In this document: positions 24,093-31,056 of the stretch, in pieces
Numbering within the stretch: position 1 is the stretch's first letter
How the letters are laid out: each line of letters opens with the position of its first letter
Assembly (NCBI GenBank): GCA_949295035.1
Contig: CASFJO010000075.1
Location: forward strand, 1 to 37,670
Direction: 5' to 3'
DNA: 37,670 nucleotides
Source of the DNA: an uncultured Gemmiger sp.
Lineage (GTDB): Bacteria; Bacillota; Clostridia; Oscillospirales; Ruminococcaceae
Translations under genes and position numbers: made by a program
The notes under the pieces: model-generated
The model's database searches: none
What the model was told of the DNA's origin: nothing
What the model saw: the letters and a program-made list of their open reading frames with translations, nothing else

Positions 24093-25313
24093 ATGGATGG
24101 TATGAAACGATCCGGGCGTGGCGTGTTCATCCTGGCCGCCGGCGCGGCGATCCAGGCGCTCACCGGCATCCCGGCGGCCTGGGGCGTATTTCATGAGCCG
24201 GTTGCCGCCGAATACAGGCTGAATGAAGTGGGCGCCGAGTGGGTGTTCAGCCTCATTGTCGGAGCGTTTGGTGTGGGCTGTGTGCTGGGTGGTTTTCTGC
24301 AGGACCGGTTCGGGCCGCGCCCGGCCGGGCTGGCGGGCGCCGCATTGCTGGCCGGCGGTTTTGCCGCCGGGGCGGCGGTGCCGGCGGGCAGTGCGGCGAT
24401 ATTTGCGCTGGCCTTCAGCCTGCCGGTGGGGGCGGGCTGCGCCTTTTTGTATCCGGCGGTCATGAGCTGCGCCCAGAAATGGTACGCGGACCGGAAGGGG
24501 CTTGCCACCGGGGTGATCGGCGGCGCGGCCGGTGCAAGCGGCGCGGTGCTGTCCCTGCTGGTGAACGCTCTGACCGGTCAATGGGGCATCCGGGTCTGCC
24601 TGTGGGTGCTGGCCGGGCTGCTGGCACTGATCTGCGGCGTCGGGGCGGCTCTACTGAAAAACCCGCCGCAAGGCCAAAAACAGCCCGCGGCACAGCCGGA
24701 TGCCGGCGGGCCGGATTACACCCCGGCCCGGATGCTGCGCACCCGCCAGTACTGGCTCTGTGTGGCGGTGGTGGCGCTGGCGTCTCCCACCGTGCTTCTG
24801 TTCAGCCCCATCCTGCTGGAATTGGGCCGCCAGCGGGGCCTGTCCGATGCCTGGGCGGCACTGCCGGTGGCGGTGGGCAGCGTGGGCAGCGCCGCCGGCC
24901 GGCTGCTCATGCCCCTGCTCAGCGACAAGGCCGGCCGCCGCCGTACCTACCTGGGCTTGTTCGCCGCTTTGGCCGGCCTGTCGGTGGGATTCGCGTTTGC
25001 GCAGGGCGGATGGTTCGTGGCCGGGTACACCGCCCTCACCTTCTGCTATTCCGGCCAGGCGGCGCTGCTGCCCGCGCTGGGTACCGATCTGTTCGGGCTG
25101 CCCCACGCCGGCATCAACTACGGATTCCTGGCGCTGGGCATGAGCGTGGGCGGGCTGGCTTTTCCGATGGCGGCCCGGGCGCTGGGCTGGCAGCTGGCCC
25201 GCCATTGGGTGGCAACGGCAGCCGCCGCGGCGGGATTTGTCTGCCTGCTGGCGCTGCGGCCTACCCCAAAGGGCGGAAAATCGCCCACCGGAAAATCTTT
25301 GCGAAAAAATTGA
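24093..25313 (+). CDS. MFS transporter, OFA (oxalate/formate antiporter-like) family
   Basis: A 406-residue membrane transporter with about 12 helices in two halves of six, separated by a cytoplasmic loop (about 190-212). The OFA-like start reads FILAAGAAIQALTGIPAAWGVF. The motif following helix 2 is GGFLQDRFGPR, and a related LSDKAGRRRTY comes after helix 8. OFA members exchange small carboxylates or other anions; the substrate here is unknown. ATG 24093 and ATG 24102 are both possible, with GGGG about 10 bases before the second. It stands alone between the HAD gene and the next promoter. Confidence 0.85.
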   Translation: MDGMKRSGRGVFILAAGAAIQALTGIPAAWGVFHEPVAAEYRLNEVGAEWVFSLIVGAFGVGCVLGGFLQDRFGPRPAGLAGAALLAGGFAAGAAVPAGSAAIFALAFSLPVGAGCAFLYPAVMSCAQKWYADRKGLATGVIGGAAGASGAVLSLLVNALTGQWGIRVCLWVLAGLLALICGVGAALLKNPPQGQKQPAAQPDAGGPDYTPARMLRTRQYWLCVAVVALASPTVLLFSPILLELGRQRGLSDAWAALPVAVGSVGSAAGRLLMPLLSDKAGRRRTYLGLFAALAGLSVGFAFAQGGWFVAGYTALTFCYSGQAALLPALGTDLFGLPHAGINYGFLALGMSVGGLAFPMAARALGWQLARHWVATAAAAAGFVCLLALRPTPKGGKSPTGKSLRKN

Positions 25314-25345
25314 CGATTTTTCCTCGCTTACCGGCGGACAAATGC

Positions 25346-25374
25346 TTGAAAAAACAGCCTGTCCATCTTATAAT
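25346..25374 (+). promoter_or_regulatory. Strong promoter for the NifU-like / GGGtGRT pair
   Basis: TTGAAA (25346-25351), a 17-base spacer and a perfect TATAAT (25369-25374), with a short leader and AAAAGGAGAG before the start. This fits a highly expressed unit. Confidence 0.8.
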
Positions 25375-25422
25375 AGTATGAGCAGTGCCAATCATTTTTC
25401 AGCAGAAAAGGAGAGTACTATT

Positions 25423-26115
25423 ATGACCTATTCTCATGAAGTAGAGCGTATGTGTCCTCTGACCAAAGGCCCGCACCACGGTCCCGCCCCGATCCCCGAG
25501 GAGGGCAACTGGGTCAAAGCCTATGAGATCAAGGACATTTCCGGTCTGACCCACGGCGTGGGCTGGTGCGCCCCCCAGCAGGGCACCTGCAAGCTGACCC
25601 TGAACGTGAAGAACGGCGTCATTGAGGAGGCCCTGGTGGAGACCATAGGCTGCTCCGGCATGACCCATTCCGCCGCCATGGCCGGTGAGATCCTGCCCGG
25701 CAAGACCATTCTGGAAGCCCTGAACACCGACCTGGTGTGTGACGCCATCAACGTGGCCATGCGTGAGCTGTTCCTGCAGATCGTCTACGGCCGCAGCCAG
25801 ACCGCTTTCAGCGAGGACGGGCTGCCCATCGGCGCCGGCCTGGAAGATCTGGGCAAGGGCCTGCGCAGCATGACCGGTACCATCTTCTCCACCAAGGCCA
25901 AGGGCGTGCGTTACCTGGAGCTGACCGAGGGCTACATCCTCAAGACCGCTCTGGACGAGAACAACGAGGTCATCGGCTACCAGTTCGTGCGTCTGGGCAA
26001 GATGCTGGAGGCCATTCGTCATGGTGAGGATCCCAAGACCGCGTTCGAGAAGAACATCGGGACCTACGGCCGGTACGAAGGCGCTGCCAAGTACATCGAC
26101 CCGCGCGAAGAATAA
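25423..26115 (+). CDS. NifU-like iron-sulfur scaffold-type protein, partner of GGGtGRT
   Basis: A 230-residue cytoplasmic protein. The N-terminal half resembles the NifU/IscU scaffold fold, with possible cluster ligands C49 and C56 in GWCAPQQGTC and C77 in TIGCSGMTHSA. Another Cys is at position 11. The C-terminal half (about 125-230) has no family I recognise. It is always found next to GGGtGRT genes in the Clostridia I can recall. The start is ATG 25423 behind AAAAGGAGAG. Codon use is strongly biased, suggesting high expression. A role in holding or handing over a metal cluster is an inference; no biochemical function is known to me. Confidence 0.8.
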   Translation: MTYSHEVERMCPLTKGPHHGPAPIPEEGNWVKAYEIKDISGLTHGVGWCAPQQGTCKLTLNVKNGVIEEALVETIGCSGMTHSAAMAGEILPGKTILEALNTDLVCDAINVAMRELFLQIVYGRSQTAFSEDGLPIGAGLEDLGKGLRSMTGTIFSTKAKGVRYLELTEGYILKTALDENNEVIGYQFVRLGKMLEAIRHGEDPKTAFEKNIGTYGRYEGAAKYIDPREE

Positions 26116-26133
26116 GAGAGGAGGAGTACTGTA

Positions 26134-27132
26134 ATGGCTACTTTTGAATCTATGGAGCGCCGTATGCCCAAGATCGAGGCTTGCCTCGCGGCCAACGGCC
26201 TGGAATCCCTGGACGCTTGCCGCGATATGCTCCTCGCCAAGGGCATCGACTGCGAAGCGATCGTTAAGGGCGTGCAGCCCATCTGCTTTGAGAACGCTGT
26301 GTGGGCCTACACCCTGGGCACCGCCATCGCCGTGAAGCGCGGCCTGAAGAGCGCCGCCGAGTGCGCCGCCGCCATCGGCGAGGGCCTGGAAGCGTTCACC
26401 ATCCCCGGCTCTGTGGCCGAGCAGCGCAAGGTGGGCCTGGGCCACGGCAACCTGGGCGCCATGCTGCTGAGCGATGATACCAAGTGCTTTGCTTTCCTGG
26501 CCGGCCACGAGTCCTTCGCCGCCGCCGAGGGCGCCATCGGTATCGCCCGCACCGCCAACAAGGCCCGCAAGACCCCGCTGCGTGTCATTCTGAACGGTCT
26601 GGGCAAGGACGCCGCCTACATCATCAGCCGTATCAACGGCTTCACCTATGTGGAGACCGACTACGACTTCAAGACCGGCGAGCTGAAGGTCGTGCGCGAG
26701 AAGGCCTTCTCCGACGGCGAGCGCGCCGCCGTGAAGTGCTACGGCGCCAACGATGTGCTGGAAGGTGTGGCCATCATGAAGAAGGAGGCCGTGGAGGTCT
26801 CCATCACCGGCAACTCCACCAACCCCACCCGGTTCCAGCACCTGGTTGCGGGCACCTATAAAAAGTGGGCCATCGAGAACGGCAAGAAGTACTTCTCCGT
26901 GGCTTCCGGCGGCGGCACCGGCCGTACCCTGCATCCGGACAACGTGGCCGCTGGCCCCGCCAGCTACGGCCTGACCGACAGCATGGGCCGCATGCACGGC
27001 GACGCTCAGTTTGCCGGCTCCTCCAGCGTGCCCGCGCACGTGGAGATGATGGGCCTGATTGGCGCCGGCAACAACCCCATGGTTGGTATGACTGTGGCCT
27101 GCGCCGTGGCTGCCTCCCAGGCGAATCAGTAA
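26134..27132 (+). CDS. GGGtGRT protein, function unknown
   Basis: A 332-residue soluble protein carrying the family-naming motif GGGTGRT (residues 259-265), followed by a conserved tail: DSMGRMHGDAQFAGSSSVPA, then MGLIGAGNNPMVGMTVACA. The glycine-rich segments suggest a nucleotide- or phosphate-binding site, but this is not established. The gene is 18 bases after the NifU-like gene with a GAGAGGAGGAG ribosome site, so the two are co-expressed and probably act together. The codon bias is as strong as in ribosomal-protein genes. A clear terminator follows at 27171. Confidence 0.87.
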   Translation: MATFESMERRMPKIEACLAANGLESLDACRDMLLAKGIDCEAIVKGVQPICFENAVWAYTLGTAIAVKRGLKSAAECAAAIGEGLEAFTIPGSVAEQRKVGLGHGNLGAMLLSDDTKCFAFLAGHESFAAAEGAIGIARTANKARKTPLRVILNGLGKDAAYIISRINGFTYVETDYDFKTGELKVVREKAFSDGERAAVKCYGANDVLEGVAIMKKEAVEVSITGNSTNPTRFQHLVAGTYKKWAIENGKKYFSVASGGGTGRTLHPDNVAAGPASYGLTDSMGRMHGDAQFAGSSSVPAHVEMMGLIGAGNNPMVGMTVACAVAASQANQ

Positions 27133-27170
27133 TCCCGAAACCGTCGATCGCAGCGCTATGTGATCGCCAG

Positions 27171-27200
27171 GCGGCAGACACACTGGTGTCTGCCGCTTTG
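27171..27200 (+). terminator. Terminator after the GGGtGRT gene
   Basis: GCGGCAGACAC (27171-27181), loop ACTG and GTGTCTGCCGC (27186-27196) form a perfect 11-bp stem followed by TTTG. Confidence 0.8.
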
Positions 27201-27315
27201 TGCTTGTACGGGATCGCTCTGAAACTGCACAAGAAAAAGCGCCGTGCCAGGTGCGGGCGGCGCGAACGGGCTGTCCTGTCAACAGCGGCCGGACAGGGAA
27301 AGGAAAAGCAACCAA

Positions 27316-28272
27316 ATGGAACGGTATCGGATCGGAATTGATTTGGGTGGAACCGGCATCAAAGCGGGGATCGTCAGCGCGGACCACCAGATCCTCAAAA
27401 AGACATCCTGCCCCACCGAGGCACAGCGATCCTGACGGGAAATCGCGGGCGATATGGCGCGTCTGGTTCGGGAGCTAATGCAGCAAACCGGGGCCGCGCC
27501 GTCGGATTGCCTGGGCGTCGGGATAGGGTGTCCGGGCACCATCGACGCGATTTCCGGGCGGGTGATCTATTCCAACAATCTGGCCGGCAGGGTGGATATC
27601 CCGCTGGCCGAATCGATCGCCTCGGCGCTGCAACTGCCCGTGCGGATCTCCAACGACGCCAACTACGCGGCGTTGGGGGAATGCGTTGCCGGGGCGGCCA
27701 GAGGATGCCGCAGTGCGGTGCTGCTGACCCTGGGCACCGGCGTGGGCGGCGGCGTCGTGTGGGACGGCAAGGTGTTTGAGGGCGGTCCCGGCGGGATGGA
27801 ACTGGGGCATACTCTGCTGCGGACCGGGGGCGAGCCATGTACCTGCGGCAGGAAGGGTTGCGTGGAGGCGTATTGCAGCGCGACGGCGCTGATCCGGGAC
27901 GCTGCGCGGGCGGCCCGAAGCCAGCCGCAGAGCCGTCTGAATCAACTGTGCGGCAGTGATCTGAGCCGCATGAACGGCAAGATCCCTTTTGACGCGGCTC
28001 AGGCAGGTGACCCGGCGGCCCAAGAGGTGATCGCAGACTATCTGCATCACCTGGGAGAAGCCGTTACCGATATGGTGAACATCTTCCGCCCCGAGATCGT
28101 TCTTCTGAGCGGCGGGATCTGTGCCCAGGGCGCCGTGCTGACCGAGCCCCTGAACCGGTACGTGCAGGAACACGCGTTCGCCGGCCGGTGGCTGAAGACG
28201 CCCCCCGTCTGCATTGCCGGGCTGGGCGCCGACGCCGGTCTGATCGGCGCGGCCTGCCTGCTGGACGGCTGA
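27316..28272 (+). pseudogene. ROK-family sugar kinase with an in-frame TGA stop
   Basis: The reading frame starts MERYRIGIDLGGTGIKAGI, the phosphate-binding start of ROK glucokinases. It hits TGA at codon 40 (27433-27435) and continues in the same frame to 28272 with all other family marks: GIGCPGTID, NDANYAALGE, LGTGVGGG, and the zinc motif CTCGRKGCVE. Without the stop it would be about 318 residues, full length. A restart at ATG 27454 would lack the DxGGT motif and could not bind ATP properly. The stop is a single codon, plausibly from CGA. No selenocysteine signal was seen. Its neighbours (LacI regulator, solute-binding remnant, manA remnant) point to a former sugar-use locus. Confidence 0.8.
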
Positions 28273-28301
28273 ATCCGGTTTATACATAACGATAAAAAAC
28301 G

Positions 28302-28338
28302 GCCGGCTGTGCGGGATACAACGCACAGCCGGCTGTTT
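28302..28338. terminator. Bidirectional terminator between the ROK gene and the LacI regulator
   Basis: GCCGGCTGTGCG (28302-28313) and CGCACAGCCGGC (28322-28333) form a perfect 12-bp stem with an 8-base loop. T-rich and A-rich flanks on the two sides serve both converging genes. Confidence 0.9.
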
Positions 28339-28348
28339 TTGCGGCGGA

Positions 28349-29368
28349 TCAGGTGGAATTTCGGATAAGCAGCGAAACGGGGAAGGAATAAAATCCGTAT
28401 TGCGTATCCTCTTTGTCGGTGAGATGGTGCAGCAGAAGCCGCATGGCAAGCCGGCCCATATCCTGTTTTGGCTGGGAGAGGGTCGTGAGCATGGGATATA
28501 CATACTCCGCCATGCTGTCGTTGTTGTTGCCGATCACGGCGATATCTTCCGGAACACGGAGGCCAAATTCACGGATCGCTTTCAGTGCGCCAAACGCAAG
28601 GGAATCGTTTACGCAGATCAGGGCGTCCATGCGCTCCCCGGGAGAGAGCCGCTGCAGGGCATGACACATGGCGGAATATCCGCACAGGGTGTCTTCCTTG
28701 CCAAAATAGTCCGATTCGATCACCAGCTGATAGTCCTTGTGGTCGGCCAGCAGCTGCTCCCGGTATCCCTTGAGCCGCTGCTGGATGGTGACGCTGTTAC
28801 GCTCAAATCCGTTCAAAAACGCGATCCGGTTTCTTCCGTTTGTGTGCAGATAATGCACGGCGCGCTTGACTCCGGTCGCGCTGTCGGCGGTCACCACATC
28901 CGCCGGGATGTTCTCGATATATTTGTCGATGAAGACAAACGGAATGTTGTGCTGCTGCAGCAGTTTGTAGTTGCCGGGGAAGGAGTTTTCCACCGGGGCG
29001 ATGATGATCCCGTCTACCTGGCGCCGGCAAAAATTCTGGATGATGGTGGCCTCCGTTTCGGAATCATCGCTGGAGCAGGCGATGTTGATCACATATCCCG
29101 CGTTGGTGGCGACCTCTTCGATGCCGGCCAGGATCTCGGAGTAGTAGTGCCCCACCATGATGCCGCGCAAAATCAGGCCCACCGTCATCGAACGTTTGGA
29201 GCGCAGGCTTTGCGCGATGCTGTTGGGGGTGTAGTCCAGCTTTTCGGCAAGGTCCAGCACGCGCTGCTTGGTCTGTGCGCTGATACGTCCGGTGCCGGTG
29301 AGGGCCCGGTGGACTGTTGTTTTGGAGATGCCCAGTTCATCGGCGATCTGCTGGATGGTAAGGTTCAT
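28349..29368 (-). CDS. LacI-family transcriptional regulator
   Basis: A 339-residue regulator from ATG 29368-29366, chosen because AAGGTGAG precedes it and the LacI start follows at once (MNLTIQQIADELGISKTTVH). The headpiece continues RISAQTKQRVLDLAEKLDYTPNSIAQSLR with the hinge helix. The rest is a periplasmic-binding-protein-like sensor domain (about 60-335) with VDGIIIAP, DALICVNDSLAFGAL and the C-terminal LLLHHLTDKED. It normally binds a sugar or sugar phosphate. A matching operator, TGCGCAA-CCGA-TTGCGCA, stands in the divergent control region (29638-29655). The gene is intact although both neighbours it would control are broken. Confidence 0.9.
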   Translation of the reverse strand: MNLTIQQIADELGISKTTVHRALTGTGRISAQTKQRVLDLAEKLDYTPNSIAQSLRSKRSMTVGLILRGIMVGHYYSEILAGIEEVATNAGYVINIACSSDDSETEATIIQNFCRRQVDGIIIAPVENSFPGNYKLLQQHNIPFVFIDKYIENIPADVVTADSATGVKRAVHYLHTNGRNRIAFLNGFERNSVTIQQRLKGYREQLLADHKDYQLVIESDYFGKEDTLCGYSAMCHALQRLSPGERMDALICVNDSLAFGALKAIREFGLRVPEDIAVIGNNNDSMAEYVYPMLTTLSQPKQDMGRLAMRLLLHHLTDKEDTQYGFYSFPVSLLIRNST

Positions 29369-29425
29369 CTTCTCACCTTCATGTAATAAATTTTGTGACG
29401 GCGAAAAATCAAAATCTTTACCAAT

Positions 29426-29455
29426 ATTATACAATGCACAAGGGGAATACTTCAA
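29426..29455 (-). promoter_or_regulatory. Promoter of the LacI-family regulator
   Basis: On the minus strand TTGAAG (29455-29450), an 18-base spacer and TATAAT (29431-29426), about 58 bases before the start codon. Confidence 0.7.
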
Positions 29456-29486
29456 TAGTTATGCCTTAAAAAGAATGAGTTATCGG

Positions 29487-29518
29487 TTACACAAAATGTT
29501 TTTCGACATTTTGTGTAA
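29487..29518. repeat. Perfect 12-bp inverted repeat between divergent genes
   Basis: TTACACAAAATG (29487-29498) and CATTTTGTGTAA (29507-29518) are exact reverse complements around TTTTTCGA. Position between the two divergent promoters suggests an operator; with no T tract after it on either side it is unlikely to be a terminator. Confidence 0.65.
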
Positions 29519-29596
29519 AATGGAAAAATACTATAAAATAAATAAAATTCGTCATATATAAACGAAAAATAATGGAATATTTGTGCAGCATTCCTA

Positions 29597-29655
29597 TTGA
29601 AAAGCGAGGGAACGTGCTTATAATTTGAGGTAAAGGATGCGCAACCGATTGCGCA
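29597..29655 (+). promoter_or_regulatory. Promoter and LacI-type operator of the broken sugar-uptake gene
   Basis: TTGAAA (29597-29602), a 16-base spacer and TATAAT (29619-29624). The near-palindrome TGCGCAACCGATTGCGCA (29638-29655, 16 of 18 positions symmetric, central CG) covers the early transcribed region. It closely matches LacI/GalR operators. The adjacent LacI-family gene is the obvious binder. Confidence 0.75.
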
Positions 29656-29683
29656 AAGAATCGGAATCAAAGGAGGAGTACGT

Positions 29684-30050
29684 ATAAAAAGAGTGCTGGC
29701 GCTGGGGCTCGTCGCAGCCCTTCTTCTGACCTTGCTGGCCGCGTGCGGCGCGAACGAAGCGCAAAGCCCCGGCAGTTCCGCCGCGGAAAACCCCTACGAG
29801 GGGCAGCAGATCATCGTGTACAGCCGCTTTATGGAAGCCGACGCAAAGTGGATGGCCGATACGGTCTGGCCCGAGTTTGAACAGAAGTATGGCGTTACCG
29901 TGGTCTATAAGCAGTTGAGGACCCGGTGGACCTTTTGGAGCTGCTGGAACTGGAGAAGGGCAATAACACCGCCACGATCTTCTATGTTTCGGACGCGGTT
30001 GGTCCGCAGCTGGTGGAGGCGGGCCTGGTAACGCCGGTCAGCGAGTACGA
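29684..30050 (+). pseudogene. Remnant of an extracellular solute-binding lipoprotein
   Basis: After a perfect AGGAGG (29671-29676) the expected ATG AAA AGA start reads ATA AAA AGA (29684-29692), so the start codon is lost. The frame continues RVLALGLVAALLLTLLAACG, a lipoprotein signal with lipobox LAAC, then VYSRFMEADAKWMADTVWPE, typical of family-1 binding proteins of ABC importers. A -1 frameshift near 29911-29917 (KQ followed by VEDPVDLLELLELEKG in the next frame) breaks it. At about 30050 it switches abruptly to mannose-6-phosphate isomerase sequence. Only about 120 of an expected 330-450 residues remain. No permease or ATPase genes survive. Confidence 0.75.
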
Positions 30051-30701
30051 TGTGGACGGCAGCTACGCCCGTGCCCACGAAGGGCAGTATGGCAAGACCG
30101 AGATGTGGTATGTGCCGGAAGCGGAGTCGGGGGCCTATCTGTATTACGGTTTCCGGCATCCGATCTCGCTGGAGGAGTATAAGGCCCGCACCGAGAACAA
30201 CACGCTGCCTCAGGTCCTGAACGCGGTACCGGTCCATAAAGGGGATATGTTCTTTATCCCGGCGGGCACCCTTCATGCCATCTGCAAGGGGATCGTGGTC
30301 GCCGAGATCCAGCAAAATTCCAATGTGACCTATCGGGTATACGATTACGGCCGCGCAGGCGCGGACGGCAAGCCGCGGCAACTGCATATCGCGCAGGCAC
30401 TGGATGTGACCCGGCGCACGCCGCCCCCCGCGAGCAGGACTTCGGGGGGCATCTGGCGCGATGCGATTCCTTTACCGCCGACGTGATCCGGGGCGAGGGG
30501 GAAGGCGTATGCGGCCGGGAGTCTTTTGTCAGCTTCCTGGTGACCGACAGGGAAGGGACCCTTTCCTGCGGCGGCGAGGCGATGCCGGTCCGCAAGGGCG
30601 ACAGCCTGTTTCTGCCCGCCGGCAGCGGCGCGTGGAAACTGTCCGGCGGCGCGACGGTGCTGGTAAGCTGGGTGACCGCCCCGGGTGAAGCGAATACCTG
30701 A
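30051..30701 (+). pseudogene. manA: 3' part of a mannose-6-phosphate isomerase gene, fused to the remnant upstream
   Basis: From about 30056 the sequence is recognisably type I ManA: AHEGQYGKTEMWYVPEAE, then VHKGDMFFIPAGTLHAICKGIVVAEIQQNS with the cupin metal-site region, and the C-terminal domain to a stop at 30699-30701. The N-terminal third is missing. A -1 frameshift sits in a C6 run at 30424-30429: RRTPP in one frame continues as EQDFGGHLARCDSF in another. ManA interconverts mannose- and fructose-6-phosphate. Here it cannot be made in full. The fusion to a lipoprotein remnant marks a deletion that removed the transporter and the front of manA. Confidence 0.8.
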
Positions 30702-30804
30702 ACCGCCGCATCCACTCTGCCCGCCGGGGCGGACCGGGCGCGCTTTTGCGCGTTTTGCCCGCGCCCGGCTGCTGCCGAAAGATCCGGTTCGTGCAGGATG
30801 CCGC

Positions 30805-30833
30805 TTGACAGAACGGCCAAAATCGCGTACCAT
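30805..30833 (+). promoter_or_regulatory. Promoter of the pfl operon
   Basis: TTGACA (30805-30810), a 17-base spacer and TACCAT (30828-30833). The transcript would start near 30840, shortly before the riboswitch. A GC-rich hairpin at about 30748-30775 (GGGCGCG...CGCGCCC) lies between the manA stop and this promoter. Confidence 0.75.
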
Positions 30834-30883
30834 AAATAATGCCCCCGCTGGTGCGCCTTCTGGCTTGCCGCAAGATATAGGGG

Positions 30884-30995
30884 GCAGGCGCCTGTGACTG
30901 ACGGATCAGTGGGTCTACCACAAGGGAACAGGCCGCCCGCATACAACGCCGACCGTCTGGGCAACATCGCTGACGCGATGCTGCCCTTTTTGTTT
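30884..30995 (+). ncRNA. ZTP (pfl-type) riboswitch with transcription terminator
   Basis: The segment has the conserved pieces of the pfl/ZTP aptamer: GTGACTGACGG (about 30894-30904), a GTGGGTCTACCAC hairpin, AGGGAACAGG, and the 3' signature GACCGTCTGGGCA (30951-30963). The 3' part overlaps a terminator, GGGCAACATCGC (30959-30970), TGAC, GCGATGCTGCCC (30975-30986) and T5, the usual expression platform. The RNA senses ZTP/ZMP, a sign of low 10-formyl-tetrahydrofolate, and turns genes on. Pyruvate formate-lyase, supplying formate for one-carbon metabolism, is one of its known targets. Confidence 0.85.
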
Positions 30996-31056
30996 TCCCG
31001 GGGGCATCGCGGCGATGCGGGGAGCCTGCCTGAGGCAGGGGAAGGGAGAAAAGACC

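Noticed and set aside
27433-27435. TGA as selenocysteine in the ROK kinase
   Set aside because: ROK kinases have no known selenoprotein forms, the position is not catalytic, and no SECIS-like hairpin is evident after the codon.
29693-30486. A novel lipoprotein-isomerase fusion protein
   Set aside because: Lost start codon, two frameshifts and truncation of both partners show a deletion scar and not a designed fusion.
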